Of a stretch of 64,000 bases of DNA, positions 25,757-34,346 are shown piece by piece. The stretch comes from Vibrio rumoiensis (lineage in GTDB: Bacteria > Pseudomonadota > Gammaproteobacteria > Enterobacterales > Vibrionaceae): NCBI RefSeq assembly GCF_002218045.2, contig NZ_AP018685.1, positions 868,001 to 932,000 of the forward strand, read 5' to 3'. The notes beneath the pieces are model-generated. The model made no database searches. It saw nothing but the letters and a program-made list of their open reading frames with translations, and had not been told where the DNA came from. The first letter of the stretch is position 1. Each line of letters begins with the position of its first letter. The position numbers were made by a program, and so were the translations under genes.

Positions 25757-26026
25757 TTATAAAACCATGCGTACGATTTCAATCTCACCAAGTTCTTTAT
25801 ATAAAGTTTCAACTTGTTCAATCGAGGTCGCGGTGATGGTTATTGAAACGGAATTATAAGTCCCTTTTCCACTAGGTTTAATACTTGGAGAATAATCACC
25901 TGGGGCGTGCTTTTGAATAACACTCAATACAAGATCGGGTAACTCTGGTTTCGCGTAGCCCATTACTTTATAGGTAAATTGACATGGGAATTCGAGTAAG
26001 TCTTTTAGTTTTGGTTGCTCTTGCAT
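25757..26026 (-). CDS. ybeD: YbeD family protein (DUF493)
   Basis: 89-residue small protein with a ferredoxin-like/ACT-like fold known from the E. coli YbeD structure. Conserved LLEFPCQFTYKVMG near the N-terminus and the closing VLGEIEIVRMVL-like strand (here ELGEIEIVRMVL) identify it. The molecular role is unknown; constant linkage to lipB and dacA suggests a housekeeping function. The start is ATG 26026. Confidence 0.9.
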   Translation of the reverse strand: MQEQPKLKDLLEFPCQFTYKVMGYAKPELPDLVLSVIQKHAPGDYSPSIKPSGKGTYNSVSITITATSIEQVETLYKELGEIEIVRMVL

Positions 26027-26216
26027 ACCGTGCTCCTGAGGGGAAAGGGGGCGATAAAGCGTGAATAGTAATGCGATTGAAGTAGGATCTCAACCACCGT
26101 GGGCTATCCATATAGTATAGATTATGCACTTTTGTTTTTAGCGTGAGTGTTACTGATAAAGAATATAAACAAAATGAATGCGTTATCGCACAGAGGTTCT
26201 TATTATCTAAAAACAA

Positions 26217-26241
26217 AAAAGCCGCATAATCAGCGGCTTTT
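26217..26241 (-). terminator. Intrinsic terminator of dacA
   Basis: Stem AAAAGCCGC / GCGGCTTTT with a 7-nt loop, 39 bp past the dacA stop; on the minus strand it is followed by TTTTTTG. Confidence 0.85.
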
Positions 26242-26279
26242 GTTGTTAGTTAATGGTGATGTGCTTTATCGCAAGCTAC

Positions 26280-27467
26280 TTAGAACCAGCTTTTAAATAG
26301 TAAAACAATGTAGTCAATTAAGCGGCTAAAGATACCACCTTCTTTGACATCTTCTTGAGCAACCAGTGGGTACTCTGCAACATCTTTACCATTTAGTTGG
26401 TAAAATAATTTACCAACCACTTCGCCTTTGTTGATAGGCGCTTTAAGCTCTTTATCTAGAACGAAGCTAGCTGAAAGGTTTTTTGCTTGGCCACGAGGTA
26501 CCGTTACAAACGTATTTTCTTGTACACCTAAAGAGATTTCACTCTTATCGCCCATCCAGATTTTTTCTTTAACAAACTCTTCTCCCGCTTTGTGTGGAGC
26601 AACAGTTTCAAAGAAGCGGAAGCCGAAGTTTAGTAATTTTTTGCTCTCTGCTTTACGAGCATTTTCACTCTTAGTACCCATTACTACAGAGACTAAACGC
26701 ATGTCGCCTTCAGTTGCAGAAGTCACAAGGTTGTAGCCCGCACCACTTGTATGGCCAGTTTTAATACCATCAACGTGCATGCTCTTATCCCACAATAGAC
26801 CGTTACGGTTGTATTGAGTGATGCCATTGTAAGTGAATGATTTTTGAGCGTAGATTTTGTATTCATCTGGTACATCACGAACGAGTGCAGCGCCTAAAAT
26901 AGCAAGGTCGTGAGCGGTAGAGTAGTGCTCGTCGTTATCTAGGCCATGAACGTTAACAAAGTGAGAGTTCACCATGCCAATTTTTTGTGCCCATTGATTC
27001 ATTAAATCAACAAATGAATCTTCAGAACCGGCAATGTGTTCAGCCATCGCGACACAAGCATCGTTACCAGAATCCACGATGATGCCTTGGTTTAGCTCAT
27101 CAACAGTAACGGTTTTGCCTACTTCGATGAACATTTTAGATGAATCTGGGAAATTTTTTGCCCAAGCATTTTCACTAACCACGACTTCATCAGAGCGAGA
27201 AATGCTGCCTGATTTGATTTCTTGGCCAATCACGTAGCTGGTTAACATTTTAGTCAAACTAGCTGGGTGGCGGCGCTCATCCATATTTTTTTCAGCTAAG
27301 ATTTTTCCTGAATGGTAATCCATTAACACAAAGCTTTGCGCTGCAATTTCTGGAGCGTTAGGCACTACGATAGGATCGGATGCAGAAGCATTCAATGAAA
27401 TCAAAGATGCTGAAAGTGCCAATGAAGGTATTAGCAAAGATGTTAGATATTTAGCTGTATTTTTCAT
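26280..27467 (-). CDS. dacA: D-alanyl-D-alanine carboxypeptidase (PBP5/6 type)
   Basis: Low-molecular-mass penicillin-binding protein that trims the terminal D-Ala of peptidoglycan stem peptides. 395 residues with signal peptide (cleaved about residue 30, ending ASAS), Ser70-X-X-Lys73 (SLTK), Ser133-Gly-Asn135 and Lys236-Thr-Gly238. The C-terminal beta domain and an amphipathic helix (IFSRLIDYIVLLFKSWF) anchor it to the inner membrane. It stands 147 bp after rlpA in the elongation cluster, as in E. coli. Confidence 0.95.
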   Translation of the reverse strand: MKNTAKYLTSLLIPSLALSASLISLNASASDPIVVPNAPEIAAQSFVLMDYHSGKILAEKNMDERRHPASLTKMLTSYVIGQEIKSGSISRSDEVVVSENAWAKNFPDSSKMFIEVGKTVTVDELNQGIIVDSGNDACVAMAEHIAGSEDSFVDLMNQWAQKIGMVNSHFVNVHGLDNDEHYSTAHDLAILGAALVRDVPDEYKIYAQKSFTYNGITQYNRNGLLWDKSMHVDGIKTGHTSGAGYNLVTSATEGDMRLVSVVMGTKSENARKAESKKLLNFGFRFFETVAPHKAGEEFVKEKIWMGDKSEISLGVQENTFVTVPRGQAKNLSASFVLDKELKAPINKGEVVGKLFYQLNGKDVAEYPLVAQEDVKEGGIFSRLIDYIVLLFKSWF

Positions 27468-27614
27468 GTGATAAATGCAATCAATATTTTAGGTGAACGT
27501 ATATTTTTCGTATTCTAACAGAAACTTTTCTAGAAATCAGATATGGTTCAAAAGTCTACGAAAACTGACAATATCGTTTAACCGCAAGACGATAAAGAGC
27601 TACTTTTTGTTGTA

Positions 27615-28400
27615 TTACTTACGAGTCTGGTGCTTCATAAAGGCTGATTGATAGCCACTTTGCTGAAGCTTAATCAAGACTTGATTGGCATCGCTTTGAT
27701 CTTTCCATGGCCCAAGCATAATGCGATTGATGCTGCTTGTACTGTCAACACTATATTGTGATGAATACTTTTGACCAAGGTTTACCGCTAAAGTTCGGGC
27801 TTTTTCAGCATCAGAAACAGCGGCAACTTGAATGAGGTATTCTTGCTTTGAATAAGCATGGTCCACTTTATTTTTTGGCACCGTAATATAATCTATTTTT
27901 ACAGGGGCGGTACCGGCTTGGTAGACACCTAGTTTGTAGGCGGCGGCGTAGCTTAAATCAATAATACGACCATCATGAAAAGGCCCGCGGTCGTTGATTC
28001 TAACGATTGCAGTTTTGCCGTTTGCAGTATTAGTTACTTTGACATAACTTGGGATTGGTAGTGTCTTATGAGCCGCTGACATGGAATACATATCATACAC
28101 TTCACCATTAGACGTTAAGTGGCCATGAAACTTTTTACCATACCAAGAGGCGTAACCAGATTGAGTAAAGTTTTTAGTATCTTTGACGATTTTATAATCT
28201 TTACCGCGTAGGCTGTAATCACGATTTCCACCACGACTAAAGGGTTCGTAGCGTGGGTGAGCATCTTCGATATTGGCTACAGAGATTGGGTCTTCTGGAG
28301 CAACATCATCCGACAATTTATATCGGTCACTTTGAGACGATGAGCAACCGGTTAAAATTACGAAGACCATCCATAGGCCATAACGGCAATATTTTTTCAT
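27615..28400 (-). CDS. rlpA: Septal ring lytic transglycosylase / rare lipoprotein A
   Basis: Outer-membrane lipoprotein with a double-psi beta-barrel domain (about residues 78-170: SGYASWYGKKFHG..., RINDRGPF) and a C-terminal SPOR domain (about 187-258) that binds denuded septal glycan. In Pseudomonas RlpA cleaves such glycan strands. The lipobox LTGC puts the lipid on Cys19. 261 residues from ATG 28400; a TTG just before it directly abuts the rodA stop. Clustered with rodA and mrdA. Confidence 0.92.
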   Translation of the reverse strand: MKKYCRYGLWMVFVILTGCSSSQSDRYKLSDDVAPEDPISVANIEDAHPRYEPFSRGGNRDYSLRGKDYKIVKDTKNFTQSGYASWYGKKFHGHLTSNGEVYDMYSMSAAHKTLPIPSYVKVTNTANGKTAIVRINDRGPFHDGRIIDLSYAAAYKLGVYQAGTAPVKIDYITVPKNKVDHAYSKQEYLIQVAAVSDAEKARTLAVNLGQKYSSQYSVDSTSSINRIMLGPWKDQSDANQVLIKLQQSGYQSAFMKHQTRK

Positions 28401-28404
28401 CAAT

Positions 28405-29526
28405 TTAATTCGCCTTTGAAAGCATTTTTCTATGAGTGTGAATTGACATTAAAATACCAAACCCTGCCAGCAAGGTTATCATCGAGGTACCACCGTAGCT
28501 AATTAGTGGCAAAGGTACACCTACCACAGGTAAAATGCCACTTACCATGCCAATATTTACAAATACATACACAAAAAAGCTCAGTACGATACTACCGCCC
28601 ATCATTCGGCCAAATGCCGTTTGTGCTTGTGTTGCTAAGTAAAGCCCACGAGCAATAATGAATAAGTAAACTGAAAGCAATAATGTTACGCCGATAATAC
28701 CCCATTCTTCGGCGATGACTGCAAAGATAAAGTCAGTATGTCGCTCTGGGACAAATTCAAGTTGAGATTGAGTGCCGTGCAACCAGCCTTTACCGGTTAA
28801 GCCTCCGGAACCAATGGCAATTTTACTTTGAATAATATGATAACCAGCCCCTAGTGGGTCAGACTCTGGATTGAAGAGCGTTCTTACTCGTGTTTTCTGA
28901 TATTCATGCATCAAGAAGAACCAAAGAACGGGAATAAATCCGCCAATCGCTACACCTGCAGCGATAATGATTCGCCAACTGATCCCGGCTAAGAAAATAA
29001 CAAAGATGCCTGATGCGGCAATCAAAATAGAGGTTCCGAGATCAGGTTGTTTTGCAATTAAAATTGTGGGTAAGCAAACTAAAATTAGCGAAGCGGCCAA
29101 GGTTCTAAGAGTTGGCGGAAGAGGTTGCTTACCAATGTATCTTGCTACCATAAGAGGCACTGCGAGTTTGAGTAACTCTGAAGGTTGAAATCGAACAAAT
29201 CCAAGGTTTAACCAGCGTTGAGCACCTTTAGAGCTTTCACCAAAAAACAATACGCCGAGTAATAAACAGACTCCAACGACATATAAGATAGGTGCGAGTG
29301 ATTCCATGGTTCGTGGTTTTATTTGGGCTAGAAAGAACATCACCCCTAAAGCCATTAGCATTCTCATCGCTTGTTTATCCATCATTTCATAGCTTTGCCC
29401 ACTGGCGCTGTACATGATGACAAGACCAATGGCCATTAATAATAAAATGCCAAGTAGTAGAGGGAGGTCAATATGAAGGCGCTCAAAAAAAGAACGATTT
29501 TGCCCAGTGGCAGGATCCATTTTCAT
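28405..29526 (-). CDS. rodA: Peptidoglycan glycosyltransferase RodA (SEDS family)
   Basis: Glycan polymerase of the elongasome, 373 residues with ten predicted membrane helices. The start chosen is ATG 29526, 1 bp past the mrdA stop (TAGTATG), giving the N-terminus MKMDPATGQNRSFFERLHID; an upstream in-frame start at 29649 would lie inside mrdA. The SEDS region around HTDFIFAVIAEEWG and the closing LPLISYGGTS motif are intact. Works with PBP2 (mrdA), its immediate upstream partner. Confidence 0.95.
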   Translation of the reverse strand: MKMDPATGQNRSFFERLHIDLPLLLGILLLMAIGLVIMYSASGQSYEMMDKQAMRMLMALGVMFFLAQIKPRTMESLAPILYVVGVCLLLGVLFFGESSKGAQRWLNLGFVRFQPSELLKLAVPLMVARYIGKQPLPPTLRTLAASLILVCLPTILIAKQPDLGTSILIAASGIFVIFLAGISWRIIIAAGVAIGGFIPVLWFFLMHEYQKTRVRTLFNPESDPLGAGYHIIQSKIAIGSGGLTGKGWLHGTQSQLEFVPERHTDFIFAVIAEEWGIIGVTLLLSVYLFIIARGLYLATQAQTAFGRMMGGSIVLSFFVYVFVNIGMVSGILPVVGVPLPLISYGGTSMITLLAGFGILMSIHTHRKMLSKAN

Positions 29527-29527
29527 A

Positions 29528-31429
29528 CTAGTTTTTATCCTCTTTATTTGAGCTATCCGTTGAATCAACCAGTACATGATCAAAAATTTGACGGGCAATT
29601 GGACCGCCGACACCAGAGCCACCCCCCGCATTTTCAAGTACCATGGCAACGATGATTTTTGGATCTTTTAATGGAGCAAAGCCCATCAATAATGCGTGAT
29701 CGCGAAGGTGTTCTGCGACTTCACTCGCGTTATATTTCTCACCTTCTTTCAGACCATAAACCTGTGCTGTTCCTGATTTTACCGCTGCTTCATATTTAGC
29801 ACCATAGAATGCACGACGAGCCGTACCACGAGATCCTGTTGCGACTAAGTGCATACCTTCTTCGGCTAATTCCCAATAAGAGTCTTTAACACCTTCAATC
29901 GAAGGAAACGTCTTAATTGGGCTAAGAACCGGTTTTTGAGTTGATTCAGTCTTATCTATCGTGGCTCGTAATAGATGAGGGGCTCTCACTTTTCCGTGTG
30001 AAACGAGAACGGATAGAGCTTTCGCTATCTGCATTGGTGTCGCGGTCCAATAGCCCTGTCCAATACCGACGGGAATGGTGTCACCTTGATACCAAGGAGT
30101 GCGATGGCGTGACATTTTCCAATCGCGGGTTGGCATGTTTGCGCTGCTTTCTTCGTGCAGATCAATACCGGTATATTCACCAAACCCAAATTTATTCATC
30201 CAAGTCGATAAACGATCAATGCCTAAATCGAAAGCCACTTGATAGAAGAAAGTATCGACAGACTCTTCCAATGCTTTTTTGACATCGACAACACCATGGC
30301 CCCAACGACTCCAATCACGGTAACCTTTATGGCTTCGTGCATGCGGAATATACCAAATACCAGGGTCATTTCGAGTGGTATTAGGCGTGATGACTCCTTC
30401 CGTTAATGCTGAGACGGCAATAAAGGGTTTTACGGTAGAGGCAGGAGGGTAGATCCCTAGTGTTGCTCGGTTCACTAATGGACGGTTTGGATCATTCAAT
30501 AATTTACTATAGGCTTTGCCGCTGATCCCGTGTACAAACGCATTCGGATCGTAGCTAGGGCTCGACACCATGGCTAGTACGCCATTATCTTCAGGGTCGA
30601 GGATAATGATTGAACCACGACGATGGTCCATTAACTTAAACGCGTATTGTTGTAGGTTGATGTCTAAATTGAGAACAATGTCTTTACCTGGTACAGGCGG
30701 GACATATTTTAAAGTACGAATGACTCGGCCTCGGCTATTCACCTCAACCTCTTGGTAGCCTGAAGTGCCGTGTAAAACATCTTCATAATAGCGTTCAATA
30801 CCTAGCTTGCCGATATCTCGGGTCGCTTGATAATTGGACACTTTATCTTCTTCAGTTAAGCGTAATATATCTCTATCATTAATTCTCGAGACGTAACCTA
30901 ATACGTGGGTTAATACCGAGCCATAAGGGTAGTAACGCTTTAACGCTGCTGTGATTTCAACACCTGGGAATTTGTATTGATTAACCGAAAACTTGGCCAC
31001 TTGCTCATTGGTTAATTGGGTGAGCAAAGGGACAGGTTTATAGTGTCTAATATGTAAACGTTCTTTTTGAAAAGCGGCAATTTGCTCATCGGTAATTGGC
31101 AATATTTGACGTAGTGACTCGATGGTCTTTGCGACGTCAGGCACTTTCTCGGGAGTGATTTCTAAGCTGTAAACTGGGCGATTTGAGGCTAATAATTTCC
31201 CATTACGATCATAAATAAGACCACGATTAGGTGCGATAGGAACCACCTTTATTCGGTTGTCATTTGAGCGTGTTTTGTAGTCTTGGTATTGATCAACCTG
31301 AATGTAATAAAGGTTGGCCAGCAAAATGCCAACCAACATAATGATACCCATAAACGCAACGATAGAGCGTCGCGCAAACAATTTAGCTTCGGCAGTGTAA
31401 TCGCGTATTTGGCTACGTTTACGTCTCAT
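29528..31429 (-). CDS. mrdA: Penicillin-binding protein 2 (elongation transpeptidase)
   Basis: Class B PBP, 633 residues (E. coli 633). N-terminal transmembrane helix about 21-43, pedestal domain with NRGLIYDRNG at 68-77, and the transpeptidase motifs Ser331-Thr-Val-Lys334, Ser390-Val-Asp392 and Lys551-Ser-Gly553. It cross-links the glycan made by RodA to keep rod shape. The stop is one base from the rodA start, and rlmH lies 6 bp upstream, so the operon is tight. Confidence 0.96.
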   Translation of the reverse strand: MRRKRSQIRDYTAEAKLFARRSIVAFMGIIMLVGILLANLYYIQVDQYQDYKTRSNDNRIKVVPIAPNRGLIYDRNGKLLASNRPVYSLEITPEKVPDVAKTIESLRQILPITDEQIAAFQKERLHIRHYKPVPLLTQLTNEQVAKFSVNQYKFPGVEITAALKRYYPYGSVLTHVLGYVSRINDRDILRLTEEDKVSNYQATRDIGKLGIERYYEDVLHGTSGYQEVEVNSRGRVIRTLKYVPPVPGKDIVLNLDINLQQYAFKLMDHRRGSIIILDPEDNGVLAMVSSPSYDPNAFVHGISGKAYSKLLNDPNRPLVNRATLGIYPPASTVKPFIAVSALTEGVITPNTTRNDPGIWYIPHARSHKGYRDWSRWGHGVVDVKKALEESVDTFFYQVAFDLGIDRLSTWMNKFGFGEYTGIDLHEESSANMPTRDWKMSRHRTPWYQGDTIPVGIGQGYWTATPMQIAKALSVLVSHGKVRAPHLLRATIDKTESTQKPVLSPIKTFPSIEGVKDSYWELAEEGMHLVATGSRGTARRAFYGAKYEAAVKSGTAQVYGLKEGEKYNASEVAEHLRDHALLMGFAPLKDPKIIVAMVLENAGGGSGVGGPIARQIFDHVLVDSTDSSNKEDKN

Positions 31430-31435
31430 TCTTTA

Positions 31436-31906
31436 TTATTCTCGGTGGTACGGGTGATTAGCGGTAACGCTCCAGGCTCGGTATAGGCTTTCAGCCATAA
31501 TGACCCGAACCATTGGATGTGGCAAAGTAAGTGGTGATAAGGACCAACTTTGGTCAGCCGCCGCTTTACAAGCTGGCGCGAGACCTTCAGGGCCACCAAT
31601 TAGAATAGACACATCGCGCCCATCTAATTTCCAAGCATCTAATTGAGAAGCCAGTTGGCTTGTATCCCAGCGTTTACCTGGAATATCCAATGTTATAATG
31701 CGATTACCTTTAGGTACAGCCGCCAGCATAGCTTCGCCTTCTTTTTGCAAAATCCTTGCAATGTCGGCATTTTTTCCACGTTTTCCGGCGGTAATTTCGA
31801 CTAAATCGAATGGCATATCACTTGGAAAGCGGCGCTGATATTCGTAAAAACCATCTTCGACCCATTTCGGCATCTTGGTTCCAACAGCAATAAGTTGAAT
31901 TTTCAC
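31436..31906 (-). CDS. rlmH: 23S rRNA (pseudouridine1915-N3)-methyltransferase RlmH
   Basis: SPOUT-class methyltransferase acting on helix 69 of assembled 70S ribosomes. 156 residues; the knotted SAM site shows ILIGGPEGLAP and the C-terminal LTLPHPMVRVIMAESLYRAWS, which are diagnostic. The start is GTG 31906, with GGGAG 8 bases upstream. It is followed 6 bp later by mrdA and preceded by rsfS, as in E. coli. Confidence 0.95.
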   Translation of the reverse strand: MKIQLIAVGTKMPKWVEDGFYEYQRRFPSDMPFDLVEITAGKRGKNADIARILQKEGEAMLAAVPKGNRIITLDIPGKRWDTSQLASQLDAWKLDGRDVSILIGGPEGLAPACKAAADQSWSLSPLTLPHPMVRVIMAESLYRAWSVTANHPYHRE

Positions 31907-31955
31907 CTAATACTCCCGTTACAGATAAGGCGTATTTAAAATTAATAAGAGGTGA

Positions 31956-32273
31956 CTATCCCCAAAGTTTTTCTAATTGGTATAGGTCACGATGTGCTTC
32001 TTGCATGATATGAACCATGACAGAACCCATATCGACCACCACCCATTCACCTTCTTGTTCACCATCAATGCCTAAAGGGTCAATGCCTGCGATTTTTGCT
32101 TCTTTGGCTACATTATCAGCAATAGAGGCTACGTGACGCTTAGATGTACCCGTACATACGATCATGTAGTCGGTAACACTAGATTTGCCTTGAACATTAA
32201 GGGTAATGATGTTTTCAGCTTTCATATCATCTGCTTTATCAGCAAGAAAATCTTTTAACTCGTTTAGTTGCAA
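31956..32273 (-). CDS. rsfS: Ribosomal silencing factor RsfS
   Basis: Binds ribosomal protein uL14 and blocks subunit joining under starvation. 105 residues, as in E. coli; conserved YMIVCTGTSKRHV, LGIDGEQEGEWVVVDMGSVMVHIM and the closing YQLEKLWG. The start is TTG 32273, with GAGG 8 bases upstream. In E. coli nadD and cobC separate it from holA; here only 100 bp does. Confidence 0.95.
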   Translation of the reverse strand: MQLNELKDFLADKADDMKAENIITLNVQGKSSVTDYMIVCTGTSKRHVASIADNVAKEAKIAGIDPLGIDGEQEGEWVVVDMGSVMVHIMQEAHRDLYQLEKLWG

Positions 32274-32373
32274 AGTATTGCCTCATTAATATCGTTTTTT
32301 GGTATTTCTTAATGGTAAGGGGAAATACCGGGTTTGGAAAGAAACCACTAAGTGAGAGATCTACACTCGGTCG

Positions 32374-33411
32374 TTAAATAGGTTGCTCTAGGCGAGATAG
32401 TTGGGTCGTTGGTTGACATAACTCGATAGACAGCTGGCTTAGCTTTGGCCATGGGTCTTGATCAAAGGTGGTTTTGACCGATAACTCTAATTGGCATAGA
32501 AGGTGAACTTGCCTTTGTAGAAACGTCAAGTTTAATCGCTGTAATGCTGACGTGTATAAAGGTCGCTTGTTTTGCCAGATTCGGTGTTGGTCAAAAATTT
32601 TGCCAAGTCCAGAACCATGATCAAAAGATTGTCTCATTTCAATTAATAAGAAGAGTTCTTTTTGAATGGTTCTAAGGATAATGATCGCTTCCTGACCTTC
32701 CGCTTGTAGTTGACGCAAGATACGTTGAGCGCGCTTAGCTTGTCCTGCCAGCAGCGCATCGGTCCATTGAAATGGCGTAAAATGGTTATGTCGGCTAAGT
32801 GCGGATTCTACTCTTGGCATCGTCAATTTTCCATCTGGATACAAGAGAGCTAATTTTTCTAGGCTTTGAGCAAGAGCAAGTAAATTGCCTTCATGCCATT
32901 GAGCGAGCATTTGAATCGCTTCAGCGTCAGGCGTTAATTTTAATTTTCGACACCGTTGCTGCACAAATTGTGGCAGTTGACGTAATTCTGGGCTGTTGCA
33001 ACTGACAAGTAAGCCATGTTGATGTAGCGCTTTAAACCATTTGGTATTTTCTTGAGCGCGAGAAAGTTTGTTTCCCACAATCACAAGTAAAATATCTGGA
33101 TTTAACATTCCAACTAGATTGATTAACTCTTTTGCTCCCGCAGCGGTGACGCCTGATTCAGGAATTTCGAGTTCTATGATTTGCTGATTAGAAAATAGAC
33201 TAAGCGCTTGGCAACAATCAAAAATAAGATTCCAATCTAGTTGCTTGTCCAAGGTAAATCGCTGTTTATCTAAAAAGCCTTTATCTTTAGCATGTTGGTA
33301 GAGCAGATCTTTGCTCTCTTGTAGCAGCAAAGGCTCGTTACCCATTAATAAATAAATAGGAAACGATTTACGCTCTAGATTTTCAGCGAGTTTATCAGCA
33401 AATATACGCAT
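32374..33411 (-). CDS. holA: DNA polymerase III subunit delta
   Basis: Clamp-loader subunit that opens the beta sliding clamp. 345 residues (E. coli 343). The N-terminal beta-binding domain (PIYLLMGNEPLLLQES), the ATPase-like domain with no Walker residues, as expected for delta, and the C-terminal collar domain can be followed along the sequence. It starts at ATG 33411, 5 bp after the lptE stop. The gene normally found next, nadD, is missing. Confidence 0.94.
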   Translation of the reverse strand: MRIFADKLAENLERKSFPIYLLMGNEPLLLQESKDLLYQHAKDKGFLDKQRFTLDKQLDWNLIFDCCQALSLFSNQQIIELEIPESGVTAAGAKELINLVGMLNPDILLVIVGNKLSRAQENTKWFKALHQHGLLVSCNSPELRQLPQFVQQRCRKLKLTPDAEAIQMLAQWHEGNLLALAQSLEKLALLYPDGKLTMPRVESALSRHNHFTPFQWTDALLAGQAKRAQRILRQLQAEGQEAIIILRTIQKELFLLIEMRQSFDHGSGLGKIFDQHRIWQNKRPLYTSALQRLNLTFLQRQVHLLCQLELSVKTTFDQDPWPKLSQLSIELCQPTTQLSRLEQPI

Positions 33412-33416
33412 TGTTT

Positions 33417-34118
33417 TTATGGCGTCTCTGGCTGAGAGTCATCAATTACGACATCGTTACTGTCATCAGAAGCTTCACTGGTTGATATGGTTTGTTGAAC
33501 ACCTTCATCAATAGTGACGGTTTGTGATTGTTGAGTATCATCATTAGTGCTTGTCGGGAAGTCTTGTAATTCATCGCTTCCTGCTGGAGTAACGATTAAT
33601 TGAGCTTTTAAACGCGCCATTTGACGGACAATTTGTTCTGCTGCTTGTTCGCGCATTTCTTTTAAGGTCATGTCTCGTTCTACCGATTTCGCTAATGCGG
33701 CTAACGGGTTGTCGAGATAACTTCGAGTCACATTTACGTTGAATGTTTTTTTATCGTATCCAGGGACTGAAACTTGGTAAGACACTCGATAAGATAATTC
33801 ATATTCAGCAGCCCGTGAGTTTTGATACAAGGATAATGTGCGGCCATTATCACTAGTGTCATTATCACTTTCATTGATTAGGTGTAAATTTGGAACACCT
33901 GAGCCTGGTGAGACAACGTCAACACCATTTAATCGTAATTGATTTTTCACATTACGAGTGATTTGGTTGTATGAATCAAAGCTAGTGACAGAAATGGTCG
34001 ATACTTCATCCGGCAAAAGATAGTTGCCTCTAAAATGGAAACCACAGGCTGTGGTCATCATTGCTAGGCCTATAATGGCGAGAAGACGAACATGAGTACG
34101 AGAAAACAAATGTGCCAC
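33417..34118 (-). CDS. lptE: LPS-assembly lipoprotein LptE
   Basis: Outer-membrane lipoprotein that plugs the LptD barrel during lipopolysaccharide insertion. 233 residues; lipobox TTAC with Cys25, then GFHFRG. The core domain ends near residue 178. Beyond it runs a tail of about 55 residues rich in Asp, Ser, Thr and Gln, making the protein longer than E. coli LptE (193). The start is GTG 34118, with GAGG 9 bases upstream. A palindromic repeat lies 28 bp upstream. Operon with holA (5 bp). Confidence 0.93.
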   Translation of the reverse strand: MAHLFSRTHVRLLAIIGLAMMTTACGFHFRGNYLLPDEVSTISVTSFDSYNQITRNVKNQLRLNGVDVVSPGSGVPNLHLINESDNDTSDNGRTLSLYQNSRAAEYELSYRVSYQVSVPGYDKKTFNVNVTRSYLDNPLAALAKSVERDMTLKEMREQAAEQIVRQMARLKAQLIVTPAGSDELQDFPTSTNDDTQQSQTVTIDEGVQQTISTSEASDDSNDVVIDDSQPETP

Positions 34119-34146
34119 TACGGAATACCTCTAGTCGATATAGTTT

Positions 34147-34233
34147 TATAGCCTTTCATACTTGAAGTCGCAGTTTTGTTGACGGCGTTCGTTCAATGGT
34201 CGCCTTGCTGCAACTTCAATTACTTTGGATATA
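34147..34233. repeat. Short-family palindromic repeat, copy 2
   Basis: About 87 bp, matching the reverse complement of the element at 420-505 from end to end (shared words include TACTTGAAG, GCAGTTTTGTTGAC, CAATTACTTTGG). It lies in the leuS-lptE gap and stops 28 bp before the lptE start. Confidence 0.75.
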
Positions 34234-34239
34234 TACGGT

Positions 34240-34311
34240 GCTTATCTTATAAATTCTTTTGCTAAAAACCTATAAGATAAGCGTAAATGAACGAGATGCT
34301 CATTTACGCTT
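34240..34311 (-). terminator. Two overlapping hairpins downstream of leuS
   Basis: Hairpin 1: GCTTATCTTATA (34240-34251) with TATAAGATAAGC (34271-34282). Hairpin 2: AAGCGTAAATGA (34279-34290) with TCATTTACGCTT (34300-34311). Both are perfect 12-bp stems that share four bases, so they compete at their edges. On the minus strand hairpin 2 comes first and is followed by a loose T-rich stretch. Probably the leuS terminator, perhaps leaky into lptE. Confidence 0.5.
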
Positions 34312-34346
34312 GATTATCATTTTAAACTTTAATGATTACGCTAAAA

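Noticed and set aside
32281..32329. Hairpin GGTATTTC/GAAATACC as a terminator between holA and rsfS
   Set aside because: On the minus strand it is followed by A residues rather than T, so it should not stop transcription.
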